Shown: positions 1 through 8,161 of the stretch, piece after piece
How the letters are laid out: every line of letters starts with the position of its first letter
Numbering within the stretch: the stretch's first letter is position 1
DNA from: Stieleria varia
GTDB lineage: Bacteria; Planctomycetota; Planctomycetia; Pirellulales; Pirellulaceae
Length of the DNA: 64,000 nucleotides
Direction of reading: 5' to 3'
NCBI RefSeq assembly: GCF_038443385.1
Contig: NZ_CP151726.1
Location: forward strand, 3,100,001 to 3,164,000
Program-made: the position numbers and the translations under genes
Notes under the pieces: generated by a model
Seen by the model: only the letters and a program-made list of their open reading frames with translations
Databases searched by the model: none
Told to the model about the DNA's origin: nothing

Positions 1-780
1 CATCGAACCCAGGAATCCTTCCCAAGTTCGTGAGCCGTTGATTTTTTCCGCAATCACATGCTTCCCCGCCAACTTGCTCCAACCACGCTCCAACACCGAC
101 GCGACTTGAGCGATCACGACGAGGAAGACCAACAGGCTGACGTTGCTGCCTCCCCAAGCCTCCCCGCCTGTGCGAACGAGGTTCAAATCGAGCAACGCCG
201 GAGCATAGCTGAGTGAGTAAACACAGATCAGCAAGCCCGCCTGGATCTTTGCACTGCGTTCCAAAAATCGTTTGTAGTCACCAGCGATCGCAGCACGCGC
301 GGGTATGAACAGACTGGCGTAGACCGGAATCATGATGCTGTAAAAACCATAGAAATCGACATTCGCCGCCCATGGCAGGAATTTGGGCGGATGACTGCCC
401 ATTGCGATCAGCAGGTATTGCAACGGAGTGAAGATAAAGAACACCCAGAACAACGTTCGGTGATCGCCGCGCCGAGTCGGCGTCATGGTGATGAATTCAC
501 GCAGCGCCCAAAACGACACCAGCCCAAAGAGCACCACGACGCCGAGTCGGTGAAGCAAAAAGCCCAGAAAGAAGATCGCTGTCATCATCCACCACACACG
601 CAGCTTGTGGTTAAAGCGGCGAATGATGGCTGATTCCAACCCCATGCTTTCTCGCCGCGAGAGAATGAATCCCACCAGCGAAGCGACGCCCAACGCCAAC
701 ACAATCACGGCCAACAAAATCGACGTGTTGGCAGTCCACCATACCGACGGCTCTGAGTTCGTGATCTGCTGTGACAGCAT
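1..780 (-). CDS. cdsA: Phosphatidate cytidylyltransferase-like protein, 3' end cut by window edge
   Basis: An open minus-strand frame runs from the left edge to at least position 780 and encodes a strongly hydrophobic protein with several membrane segments (IVLALGVASLVGFIL, ATMMWW/FFLGFLL, LFWVFFIFTPLQYLLIA). It ends at the edge in the CdsA signature region: KLAGKH, then INGSRTWEGFLGS, which matches the SPNKTWEG-type motif of CTP:phosphatidate cytidylyltransferases. These enzymes make CDP-diacylglycerol, the precursor of phospholipid head groups, in the inner membrane. About 260 residues are visible and the catalytic C-terminus lies outside the window. The ATG ending at 780 is used; the frame stays open upstream with a proline-rich stretch, so a TTG start near 858 or an ATG at 978 is possible. 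The family call is confident, the start is not. Confidence 0.8.
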   Translation of the reverse strand, partial: MLSQQITNSEPSVWWTANTSILLAVIVLALGVASLVGFILSRRESMGLESAIIRRFNHKLRVWWMMTAIFFLGFLLHRLGVVVLFGLVSFWALREFITMTPTRRGDHRTLFWVFFIFTPLQYLLIAMGSHPPKFLPWAANVDFYGFYSIMIPVYASLFIPARAAIAGDYKRFLERSAKIQAGLLICVYSLSYAPALLDLNLVRTGGEAWGGSNVSLLVFLVVIAQVASVLERGWSKLAGKHVIAEKINGSRTWEGFLGSM

Positions 781-983
781 CGCCGAATCAATCGGTGGTA
801 CCGGCGTCGGCTCCAGATCGCTGGGCGGCTCAACGGTGACTTGGGACAGGATCAAGGATGGACCGCAACGGAAAGGGAGAGCGAGGGAAACGACGCCAAA
901 ATCGAGCAACGGAATCCAACAAAGATTAGCCGAGACGGCTTCCGAACGTAACCTAGTGCTTTGAGCGCGAATTGACATTGATT

Positions 984-1096
984 GGAAATGAGGCAAATAC
1001 CAGCACGAAGCGCAAGCGAGTGAATAAAACGCCATGAATCACTCGCTTGCGCGTCGTGCTGGTACCAAAGCTCAACTCGCAATTCCGGCACTAGCG
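984..1096. repeat. Interspersed 113-bp palindromic repeat, copy 1
   Basis: This 113-bp block contains a long hairpin: ACCAGCACGAAGCGCAAGCG on the left pairs with CGCTTGCGCGTCGTGCTGGT on the right around an AT-rich centre. A near-identical block of the same length occurs at 4201-4313. It lies just upstream of the cdsA-like gene and past the 3' end of the aminotransferase gene. It may act as a terminator, but two conserved copies indicate a dispersed repeat family. Confidence 0.85.
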
Positions 1097-1126
1097 ACGC
1101 TGGCATCACAGGCCCCACCGACCGTC

Positions 1127-2242
1127 TCATGTCAACTCGTCATGCAAATCCTGCAGCATCTTGATGCCTTTTTTCAACGTTTCGTTGGACGCGGCAAAGC
1201 TGATTCGAAAATGGGTGTCGCGGTCACTGAAAATATTGCCAGGAATGATCAAGAGCCCTCGCTCGATCGCTCGTTTGACGAAAGCTTCGCCTCCCATGCC
1301 GCCGGGCGCTTTGGCAAACAAATAGAACGCGCCGCCGGGCAGCGTGAACTCGTATCGACCGCTCAAGCCTTCGGCGATCATGTCACGCTTTACCCGATAG
1401 TCGTCAATGTACGACTGCAGGTCGATGTCCATCGCACGCAGCGCCCCCCACTGCGATGGTTGCGGCGAACAGACGAACGAGTACTGCTGGATCTTGAGCA
1501 TCGTCGCCATGATCTCGCTGGGACCGTGGACATAACCGACACGCCAGCCGGTCATCGCATGGCTCTTGCTGAACCCGTCGATCACAATGGTTTGATCGTT
1601 AAAGCTTGCCGGTGAAACAAACGGGGCGTCATACTGAAATCGGCTGTAAATTTCATCCGACACCAACGCAATCTCATGCTTGGCCGCCAGTTTCGCGACG
1701 GCTTCCAACTGCTCGGCGGTGGCCGACACGCCGGTCGGGTTTGCGGGGCTGTTGACCAAAATCATCTTGGTCTTGGGCGTGATGGCCGCCGCGATCTTGT
1801 CCGGGTCCAATTGAAAATCAGGGTAGGAGTCCACCGCCACGGGGACACCACCACACATTTTCAACAAGGCGGGATACATCACAAAATAGGGATCCAGAAA
1901 GATGACTTCGTCGCCCGGATTGACCATCGCCATCATCGCCAGCATCAGACCGCCACTGGTGCCGCTGCTGACGAACACGTCGCGATCGGCGTGGGAATAC
2001 TGGGCATCGATCTGAGCACGCAAGGCCTCACGCAGCGGTGCGATCCCCTGGGTCGGCGAGTAGGCGTTCTTGCCACCGCGAATCGCCGCAATCGCCGCAT
2101 CCTGGATTTCGACGGGAACATCAAAATCAGGCTGACCGATCGACAGATTGATCGGATCGGTTAGCTTGGCTGCAAGATCAAAGACCTTGCGGATACCGCT
2201 ACTGTCAAATGTCTTCGTGCGGTCGGCGATCCAAGCATGCAT
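1127..2242 (-). CDS. Class I/II pyridoxal-phosphate aminotransferase
   Basis: A 371-residue fold-type I aminotransferase, a cytosolic PLP enzyme that moves an amino group between an amino acid and a 2-oxo acid. Visible landmarks are the substrate segment IGQPDFDVP near residue 35, NSPANPTG at 164-171, SDEIYSRF at 195-202, the PLP lysine K226 in DGFSKSHAMTGW, and RISFAAS near the C-terminus. This is the aspartate/LL-diaminopimelate aminotransferase-like group; substrate cannot be fixed from sequence. The ATG at 2242 is chosen because it places MHAWIADRTK just before the family's first helix. Longer TTG/ATG starts up to 2326 would add a basic tail of no recognisable kind. A divergent DUF4416 gene begins 88 bp away. 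Confidence 0.93.
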   Translation of the reverse strand: MHAWIADRTKTFDSSGIRKVFDLAAKLTDPINLSIGQPDFDVPVEIQDAAIAAIRGGKNAYSPTQGIAPLREALRAQIDAQYSHADRDVFVSSGTSGGLMLAMMAMVNPGDEVIFLDPYFVMYPALLKMCGGVPVAVDSYPDFQLDPDKIAAAITPKTKMILVNSPANPTGVSATAEQLEAVAKLAAKHEIALVSDEIYSRFQYDAPFVSPASFNDQTIVIDGFSKSHAMTGWRVGYVHGPSEIMATMLKIQQYSFVCSPQPSQWGALRAMDIDLQSYIDDYRVKRDMIAEGLSGRYEFTLPGGAFYLFAKAPGGMGGEAFVKRAIERGLLIIPGNIFSDRDTHFRISFAASNETLKKGIKMLQDLHDELT

Positions 2243-2330
2243 GATAGGGTTCTTTAATCGTTGTTTCGCGTGTGTGAGCATCCGGCGCCGGAAAGCTTGC
2301 CAGAGCGGCAGAATATAGCAGGGCAATCAG

Positions 2331-2906
2331 GTGGCGGAAATCGAGTTGGTCGAACCGGTGATACGGATTTGTGCAGTCATCTCTCGCTATGCCGAAGTGC
2401 GTCAGTGGGCGATCGAGCGGATCACCGACCGATGGGGTCAGCTGGTGCTCATCAGCCATGACTTTCCATTCACCGCCGGCGGATTTTACGATGCCCAGAT
2501 GGGCCGTGATCTTCGCAAAGTCATGGTGGCCTGTCGACAGCCGTGCCAGCCCGATGGATTGGCCGAATGGAAACTGGAAACCAATGCCTGGGAACGCGAG
2601 TTCGCTGAGCAATCACAACATCCTGGGGCACAATACCCTGAGTCGCGGCCTTTGAACCTGGATCCAGGTTATGTGACCCAAGCCAAGTTGGTTTTGGCGA
2701 CCACCAAAGATCGAGATCACCGACTGTACTTGCACGACGGCATCTTTGCCGAAGTCACTTTGAACTACACTGCCAAACAGTGGGTGTCCCACCGCTGGAC
2801 GTATCCCGACTACAGGACCGACGAGATGAAAGCGTTCGCGCAGCAGTGCCGCGACCACTTGCGGGAACACATCCAGGCGACCGGCCAATTTCGCGCCCGC
2901 GTTTGA
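2331..2906 (+). CDS. DUF4416 family protein
   Basis: A 191-residue soluble protein recognisable as DUF4416. It has the family segments LVLISHDFPFTAGGFYDAQMG, LNLDPGYVTQAKLVLATTKD, HRLYLHDGIFAEVTL and WTYPDYRT, in that order. The biochemical role is not established. The conserved Asp, Tyr, Lys and His residues suggest ligand or metal binding, but that is inference. The GTG at 2331 is used; no ATG lies in the conserved N-terminus. The gene stands alone between a divergent aminotransferase and a strong hairpin 45 bp downstream that probably terminates it. Confidence 0.85.
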   Translation: MAEIELVEPVIRICAVISRYAEVRQWAIERITDRWGQLVLISHDFPFTAGGFYDAQMGRDLRKVMVACRQPCQPDGLAEWKLETNAWEREFAEQSQHPGAQYPESRPLNLDPGYVTQAKLVLATTKDRDHRLYLHDGIFAEVTLNYTAKQWVSHRWTYPDYRTDEMKAFAQQCRDHLREHIQATGQFRARV

Positions 2907-2950
2907 CCAAACAATGAGTTGTGGCATCTTTGGGAAATGCAGATTGTTTT

Positions 2951-3013
2951 TCATAACCCGACGCGTAAGCGAGGGAATTACCGAGTATCCCTCGCTTACG
3001 TGTCGGGTTATGA
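2951..3013. terminator. 26-bp-stem hairpin, repeat-derived putative terminator
   Basis: An inverted repeat has arms of 26 bp with one mismatch (TCATAACCCGAC... and ...GTCGGGTTATGA) around an 11-nt loop. It lies 45 bp after the DUF4416 stop. There is no long T-run, so it may be a dispersed palindromic element serving as a transcription barrier and not a classic intrinsic terminator. Confidence 0.6.
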
Positions 3014-3023
3014 ATCATCCGGG

Positions 3024-3156
3024 CTAGTGCATCATCCGGTCTTGATTTTGGGGTTAGCCGTTTCGGCGTTAGCCACGGTTGCGTCACGAAAACCGTGGCT
3101 AACGCCAAAACGGCTCATCTACCGAACCCACGTTCTAAGACTGGACGATGCACTAG
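3024..3156. mobile_element. 133-bp MITE-like palindromic element, copy A
   Basis: A 133-bp sequence begins CTAGTGCATCATCCGGTCTT and ends AAGACTGGACGATGCACTAG, so its ends are inverted repeats. Inside is a second inverted pair (TTAGCCGTTTCGGCGTTAGC and GCTAACGCCAAAACGGCT), making nearly the whole element foldable. A second copy of identical length and about 96% identity is at 4308-4440 in the same orientation. It has no coding capacity. The CTAG at each outer end may be a duplicated target site. The pair flanks the membrane/redox gene. Confidence 0.85.
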
Positions 3157-3206
3157 CGGCATTGGCTCACAGATACAACGCAACACGACAAAGTCAGTAG
3201 TCTTCT

Positions 3207-4187
3207 ATGAATAAACCGCATCAAAACAACTCCAGACCGTCTCCCCGCTGGATGAGCGTCGTGCTGGTCCTCGCGGCGATATACAACATCGTGTGGGGCA
3301 TTTGGGTGATCCTGCGTCCCAACGACATGTTCGATTTTGCAAACATTCCTCGCCCCATGTACCCGGCAATTTGGCAATGCGTGGGGATGATCGTTGGTGT
3401 TTATGGAGTCGGCTACGCGTGCGCGGCGCGGGACCCGTTGCGGCACTGGCCGGTGACGCTCGTTGGTTTTTTGGGCAAGTTGTTTGGTCCCGTCGGGATC
3501 CTGTATGGCTGGCTGACGCTCACACCGGATTCGCCTGGATATTTGCCGCTACGGTTTTCGCTCACGTCACTGACGAACGACGTGATCTGGTGGTTACCCT
3601 TCGCTGCTATCCTGTACGCTGCCTTCAAGCATCACAATGCACCGAGTGCAACGAGCGCGAGTTCAACCAGCGTCATGTCCGTCCAAACAGCCAATGAGCA
3701 ATTCAAGAGTCAACTGGGCAATACGATCGCTCAACTTTCGCGGCAACAAAACGTCTTGGTGTTATTTCTGCGGCACAGCGGCTGTACGTTCTGTCGCGAA
3801 GCCCTGTCGGACTTGAGGCAACAGCGTGCGCAGATCGAATCGGGTGGCACCAAGATCGTCATCGTTCACATGAGCGACAACGAAACTTCGCAAGCGTACT
3901 TCGCCCACTACGGAGCCGAAGACTTGGATCGAATCAGCGATCCGGATTGCGAGCTTTACCGTGCTTACGAATTGGGGCGAGGCAAGTTCAGTCAGTTGCT
4001 CGGCCCGAGTGTTTGGTGGCGTGGATTCAAAGCCGCGATCTTGAACCGTCACGGCGTGGGCAAGCTTGAGGGGGACGGATTTCAAATGCCCGGCACGTTC
4101 TTGGTCCGCGACAACCAGATTCAAAAGGCCTACCGTCACGCCACCGCCGCGAGCCGCCCCGACTACTGCGAGCTAGCTGCGGGTTGA
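3207..4187 (+). CDS. Membrane protein fused to AhpC/TSA-like (SelL-type) redox domain
   Basis: A 326-residue two-part protein. Residues about 15-150 form four hydrophobic segments (MSVVLVLAAIYNIVWGIWVI; IWQCVGMIVGVYGVGYA; VTLVGFLGKLFGPVGILYGW; VIWWLPFAAILYAAF). Residues about 165-320 are a thioredoxin-fold domain of the peroxiredoxin-like 2 / SelL-related type: VLFLRHSGCTFCREAL with a CxxC pair at Cys193 and Cys196, then GGTKIVIVHMSDN and a conserved YELGRGKFSQLLGPSVWWRG stretch. It is probably an inner-membrane thiol oxidoreductase; substrate and side of the membrane are not determinable. The ATG at 3207 precedes a short polar tail. Two direct copies of a 133-bp repeat bracket the gene. Confidence 0.85.
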   Translation: MNKPHQNNSRPSPRWMSVVLVLAAIYNIVWGIWVILRPNDMFDFANIPRPMYPAIWQCVGMIVGVYGVGYACAARDPLRHWPVTLVGFLGKLFGPVGILYGWLTLTPDSPGYLPLRFSLTSLTNDVIWWLPFAAILYAAFKHHNAPSATSASSTSVMSVQTANEQFKSQLGNTIAQLSRQQNVLVLFLRHSGCTFCREALSDLRQQRAQIESGGTKIVIVHMSDNETSQAYFAHYGAEDLDRISDPDCELYRAYELGRGKFSQLLGPSVWWRGFKAAILNRHGVGKLEGDGFQMPGTFLVRDNQIQKAYRHATAASRPDYCELAAG

Positions 4188-4200
4188 TCGAGTCGAATAG

Positions 4201-4313
4201 GGAAACGAGGCAAAGACCAGCACGAAGCGCAAGCGAGTGAATAAATCGCCACGAATCACTCGCTTGCGACGGGTGCTGGTATCAAAGCTCAACTCGCGAT
4301 TCTGGCACTAGTG
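4201..4313. repeat. Interspersed 113-bp palindromic repeat, copy 2
   Basis: This is the second copy of the block at 984-1096, same length and orientation, with about 12 differences and conserved hairpin arms (ACCAGCACGAAGCGCAAGCG and CGCTTGCGACGGGTGCTGGT). Its last bases, GGCACTAG, run directly into the MITE-like element at 4308, so that element appears to have inserted at the CTAG of this repeat. Confidence 0.85.
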
Positions 4314-4440
4314 CATCGTCCGGTCTTGATTTGGGGGTTAGCCGTTTTGGCGATAGCCACGGTTGTGTCACGAAAACCGTGGCTAACGCCAAAACGGCTC
4401 ATCTACCGAACCCACGTTCTAAGACTGGACGATGCACTAG
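4308..4440. mobile_element. 133-bp MITE-like palindromic element, copy B
   Basis: This is the second copy of the 3024-3156 element, same length. The ends CTAGTGCATCGTCCGGTCTT and AAGACTGGACGATGCACTAG are inverted repeats matching at 19 of 20 positions. It begins inside the last CTAG of the 113-bp repeat; the uninterrupted form of that repeat at 984-1096 continues past CTAG with other sequence, as expected for insertion at that tetranucleotide. Confidence 0.85.
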
Positions 4441-4628
4441 TGACTGACGTTCAGAGACCATCCGTTGGCCTAGTACGCTTTCGCTTGCTGCCCACCCCTT
4501 GCGCAAACGCTGGGATGCACACCTTTCGCTGAAAATCCCGCCCCCTCTGGTCGAGTTCGGCTGATCTCCCCGTTATATTGTCGGGCAATCAACATTCCTT
4601 GGGCTCGTTCGACGGATTCAAAGCTCAG

Positions 4629-6875
4629 ATGGCAACCAAAGCACAACGCAAAGCGCAGAAGGCAAAACGGCAGGAGCGAAAACGACAACGCGCCAAGGTC
4701 AAAGAAAAAAAACGTGGCGAATCCCAGCCTTCCACCAGACTGCGTCAACGACTGGCCAAGCAATCTCCCAGAGCTTGGGCCGACGAGATGCCGGAAGATG
4801 TCGCGGTTTTCGACAACCAAGTGCTAGCATCTCTTTCGCCTGAATGGAACACGCAAGCGACCATTGTCCGCGAATGCCTTGCGAGCGTTTGCGGCACGCC
4901 AAGTGCCGAGTTGCCCGAATCCCTGTCAGCCATTCCACGGACCAGCCCGTACTCCCAGTGGCGTCTTTTCATTCGTGGATTGAAGCACTGGCTGGAGGAT
5001 GATTTTGCGACGGCGCAAGCAAACTGGGAACGCTTGGATCCAGACAGGCGACCGGGGCGGATCGCGTCCGTGATGCAATTGTCTCGGGACGAGCATTTGA
5101 ACGAAATGCCTGCCGAACCCACCGATGATGATGAGCTGTTTTTTCAAGCGAAACTGCTGAGGCGAGTGCGATTCGATCGCGTCGCCATCCGGATCGCGCG
5201 TTCGGCTGTGCAGATTCCAGAGCCGGAAAAGGATGCCCTGATCGGTCCCCGACTGATTGATTGGCTGCGTGACTTCACCAAGGAATATCGCGATCTGGAG
5301 CCAGATTTCGTTCAGGCCTTGCATGAAGTCGCGTTAGGCCGAGCGTATCGAGGAACCTACTATGACCTATTCGACGTAGCCCGGAGTCATTTTCGCGGTC
5401 CTCGACACGACAGAAAAAACAGCCTGCTGACATTCCACTTCTACGCCGGCATGCAAAGTGTGAGAGCTCGGCGAATCACCGAAGAAGCCATCAAGAAGTA
5501 CTTGCAGGTTGACGTGCCTGCGAACAAAGAGATCCCTGAGAAGCTTGGAAAAGCGTTGGTCAGCCAGTTCTATTTGGGCGAGGCGTTGAGACTCGCCTCG
5601 CCGGAGCCGGATGATTTATTCTCGTTCCGCAAGAGTCCGGATACGAGAGAGATCAATCAATACTTTCGAGATTCGATCGCGGCATACCCCAGTCATCGGA
5701 ATGCTCACGTCGAGTATGTCGATTGGCTTGAAGACAATGCGGAGGATGAGCGACTGACGAAGGTCGGCCGCGAGCAGTGGTTGGACAAGGCAGCGGAGGC
5801 AAAGATGGCTTGGAGTCAAGCTTTGCCCGACGACATCGAACCACGACTGGACTTGGTCGACTACCTCCTGGAGAAAGAGCGAATTGATGATGCTACGCCG
5901 CACGTCGAATTTCTTTCCTCGACTCGCCACGAAAATCCGCTCGTCAATGCGACGAAGTGGAAGTGGACGCTGCTGGAGGCGATGCGTGCTTGCCGACGCA
6001 AGACGTGGCTGTCTCGCGTTCCCGAATTGCTGGACCAAGCCGGTTCTTTGTGGCCGAAATGGCTGTCGAAGGATTGGATGCCCTTCTTGCGGGCCGCATT
6101 GGCACTGCGAATGGGTGACCAAGCAGAGTTTGCTCAACGCTTCCATTACGACGGTACCCTGCTGAACGCGTGTCGGATGCTGGCTGCTGCTCAGCGGATG
6201 CGTGTGACATCGGCCGACCTGAAACCGCTTCGTGCAGCCGTTGACCAGCACGTCAAGAACTTGCAGGCAGTCGCTGTCGAGGATCTGCTCGCGACTTGTG
6301 ACTTTTTCTGGGACCTGACACGCGTCAAGCTGCTTTATCCTGCCTACCGCATGCACGGAACAAAGATCTCGCGTGAGTTGCTGAAGCGATTTGACGAGAG
6401 TCAAAAACTAGTAACCGATCACATCGATGAACCAATGACCCAGGCGTCGCTCTTCTTGATGTCAGAGCAGCGTTTGTTCAACGATCGCTACAGCCTAGAA
6501 ACGCCAAGTTGGTTTTCTCTTCGGCAGATCGTCGATCATCCGACATTGGCTGCCGCCTCGGCCATCGCTTGCATGAAGATCAGTGGGGCCTACCGATCGC
6601 CCGTCGAAGAAGGAACCGTCGAGAAGGTTCGCGAAGCAGCCGAGAGCAGTCGCGATGCATTCTACAGACACTGGTTCAAAGAACTCGCGGATGAATTGGT
6701 AGACCACCTCAAGGCGCTCAATCGAAGAGGAAACTCGATAGGTTCCTTTGGCAGCATGTTCTCCAGGATTCTTTCGCAATTCGGAGCGGACGACGATGAT
6801 GATTACGACGACGGGCCCGAACAGCAGTGCAATTGTGACAAATGTCGTGCCGCCAGAGGAGAGACGCTGTCTTAG
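4629..6875 (+). CDS. TPR-like protein heading the chaperone operon
   Basis: A 748-residue soluble protein without a named family that I can assign. Residues 1-45 are extremely basic (MATKAQRKAQKAKRQERKRQ). The middle is almost wholly helical and reads like irregular tetratricopeptide or HEAT-type repeats (AQANWERLDPDRRPG; AYPSHRNAHVEYVDWLEDN; IEPRLDLVDYLLEKERIDDA). The C-terminus switches to an acidic run (GADDDDDYDDG) and then a cysteine cluster, CNCDKCRAARGE, which may bind metal. The ATG at 4629 starts the basic tail; a TTG at 4578 is less likely. It precedes J-domain, GrpE-like, Hsp70 and zinc-ribbon genes on the same strand, so a client- or co-chaperone-binding role is inferred from context only. 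Confidence 0.75.
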   Translation: MATKAQRKAQKAKRQERKRQRAKVKEKKRGESQPSTRLRQRLAKQSPRAWADEMPEDVAVFDNQVLASLSPEWNTQATIVRECLASVCGTPSAELPESLSAIPRTSPYSQWRLFIRGLKHWLEDDFATAQANWERLDPDRRPGRIASVMQLSRDEHLNEMPAEPTDDDELFFQAKLLRRVRFDRVAIRIARSAVQIPEPEKDALIGPRLIDWLRDFTKEYRDLEPDFVQALHEVALGRAYRGTYYDLFDVARSHFRGPRHDRKNSLLTFHFYAGMQSVRARRITEEAIKKYLQVDVPANKEIPEKLGKALVSQFYLGEALRLASPEPDDLFSFRKSPDTREINQYFRDSIAAYPSHRNAHVEYVDWLEDNAEDERLTKVGREQWLDKAAEAKMAWSQALPDDIEPRLDLVDYLLEKERIDDATPHVEFLSSTRHENPLVNATKWKWTLLEAMRACRRKTWLSRVPELLDQAGSLWPKWLSKDWMPFLRAALALRMGDQAEFAQRFHYDGTLLNACRMLAAAQRMRVTSADLKPLRAAVDQHVKNLQAVAVEDLLATCDFFWDLTRVKLLYPAYRMHGTKISRELLKRFDESQKLVTDHIDEPMTQASLFLMSEQRLFNDRYSLETPSWFSLRQIVDHPTLAAASAIACMKISGAYRSPVEEGTVEKVREAAESSRDAFYRHWFKELADELVDHLKALNRRGNSIGSFGSMFSRILSQFGADDDDDYDDGPEQQCNCDKCRAARGETLS

Positions 6876-6959
6876 TGCGTCCCGTACCACAACGCCATTG
6901 AGTCGGTCGCGAGATTTGCGACGACCGTTTCGTCAAACACTCCAACATTTTTCTTGCCC

Positions 6960-7361
6960 ATGATCAATACCTCCACTGACCCCTATGTCGTTCTGGGGTT
7001 GTCACATGACGCTACTGATTCCGAGTTGCGATCCCGATACTTGGAATTGGTAAAGTTGTATCCGCCAGAAAAGGATGCGGATCAATTCCGAAAGATTCAG
7101 GCGGCCTATGCTGCGGCGAAAGATCCGCTTGCTTGGGCCGATGCATTGCTGCTCCCACCTGACGATGACTCGATACCGTCATGGTCTGATGTCATCGACG
7201 ATCATCAAAATAGGCCACCCGCGTTGACCCCGAGTTTGTTACTCAGCCTGGGGAACCGATCGCACAAAGACGGCAAGAAATCGGCTTCGGACAAACCAGT
7301 ATCGGCGAGTGACGACCAAGATGGCGTGTCAACGATCCGGGTGGATCCTGCCCATGATTGA
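6960..7361 (+). CDS. Degenerate J-domain (DnaJ-like) co-chaperone lacking HPD
   Basis: A 133-residue protein. Residues 7-60 match a J-domain: DPYVVLGLSHDATDSELRSR, a helix II LELVKLYPPEKD, and QFRKIQAAYAAAKDP. The canonical HPD tripeptide, normally needed to stimulate Hsp70 ATPase activity, is replaced by Y34-P35-P36 followed by EKD. The remainder is low-complexity and polar with no zinc-finger or client-binding domain. The start is the ATG at 6960 (a TTG lies two codons upstream). Its last 8 bases overlap the GrpE-like gene, so the two are probably translationally coupled. J proteins with altered HPD are known in HscC-associated sets; here it fits a dedicated partner of the downstream Hsp70. 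Confidence 0.85.
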   Translation: MINTSTDPYVVLGLSHDATDSELRSRYLELVKLYPPEKDADQFRKIQAAYAAAKDPLAWADALLLPPDDDSIPSWSDVIDDHQNRPPALTPSLLLSLGNRSHKDGKKSASDKPVSASDDQDGVSTIRVDPAHD

Positions 7362-8052
7362 AGACGAGAGAGCATCCGAAACCCGCCCCGACTTGGACCA
7401 AGATTCCGAACACTCGCCACAGTTTGGACTGTTGGATGTGATCGAATCGTTTACCGCGATGCGGCATGAATGCCGAGGTCAGATCAAGACAGGTCGAGAA
7501 CTGGTTGAGCAGGTTCAGCAGGCGTCCAGCAACATCCAAGCGATGCAGTCCAAGCTGGAAAGTTTGATTGTCGCCCATTCCAAGGACGCCACTGGCAAGC
7601 TCGTGGCTGCCATCGCGGACCTGGATCACCAACTCACGCGTGCCATCGATGCCGCAATCGCGGAAGGCATCGCCCATCGACAACGTGCCAGCGAACAACA
7701 ACGCGCGACCGAAGAAAAAATCGCATTGCTGAGCCCGCTGGGGCGATGGTTTGCCAAACCGCTGGTCGATCGTCTGCGATCAGACGATGAACAGAAAAGC
7801 TCCGCGGAGCGATCCGATTCTGTCGTGGAAGGCCTGAATTTGATCTTGTCGCGACTGCGGCAAACCATGACCGAGTACCAGATCGAGCGACTCGACACGG
7901 TCGGCACCGCATTTGACGGCAGGACGATGAACTCCATCGGCACCGTTCCGTCAGACGAGGTCCCCGTCGGTCACGTCGCCATCCAAGTATCACCTTGCTA
8001 CCTTTGGCACGGAAATGTTCTGCGTTTTGCCAATGTTCGCGTTTCGGGCTGA
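7354..8052 (+). CDS. GrpE-like nucleotide exchange factor
   Basis: A 232-residue protein with a long helical N-terminal half (residues about 25-110, HECRGQIKTGRELVEQVQQA and LVAAIADLDHQLTRAIDAAI), as in the GrpE dimeric coiled coil. Its C-terminal beta domain fits GrpE: ERLDTVGTAFDGRTMNSIG, then VPVGHVAIQVSPCYLWHGNV and LRFANVRVSG. GrpE releases ADP from Hsp70. The sequence is divergent and probably serves the neighbouring HscC-like Hsp70, not the housekeeping DnaK. The ATG at 7354 overlaps the J-domain stop by 8 bp. An upstream TTG at 7309 would only add codons read from the J gene. Confidence 0.8.
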   Translation: MIEDERASETRPDLDQDSEHSPQFGLLDVIESFTAMRHECRGQIKTGRELVEQVQQASSNIQAMQSKLESLIVAHSKDATGKLVAAIADLDHQLTRAIDAAIAEGIAHRQRASEQQRATEEKIALLSPLGRWFAKPLVDRLRSDDEQKSSAERSDSVVEGLNLILSRLRQTMTEYQIERLDTVGTAFDGRTMNSIGTVPSDEVPVGHVAIQVSPCYLWHGNVLRFANVRVSG

Positions 8053-8161
8053 CCGCACTGCTATCCAAACAGCGAACCACAGCCCTCAGAGTTCTCCTTT
8101 TCATTCAGCGTTGTTCCATCACACTTTCCCACATCCTTGAGTTCCTCCAAACGGCCCGCTC

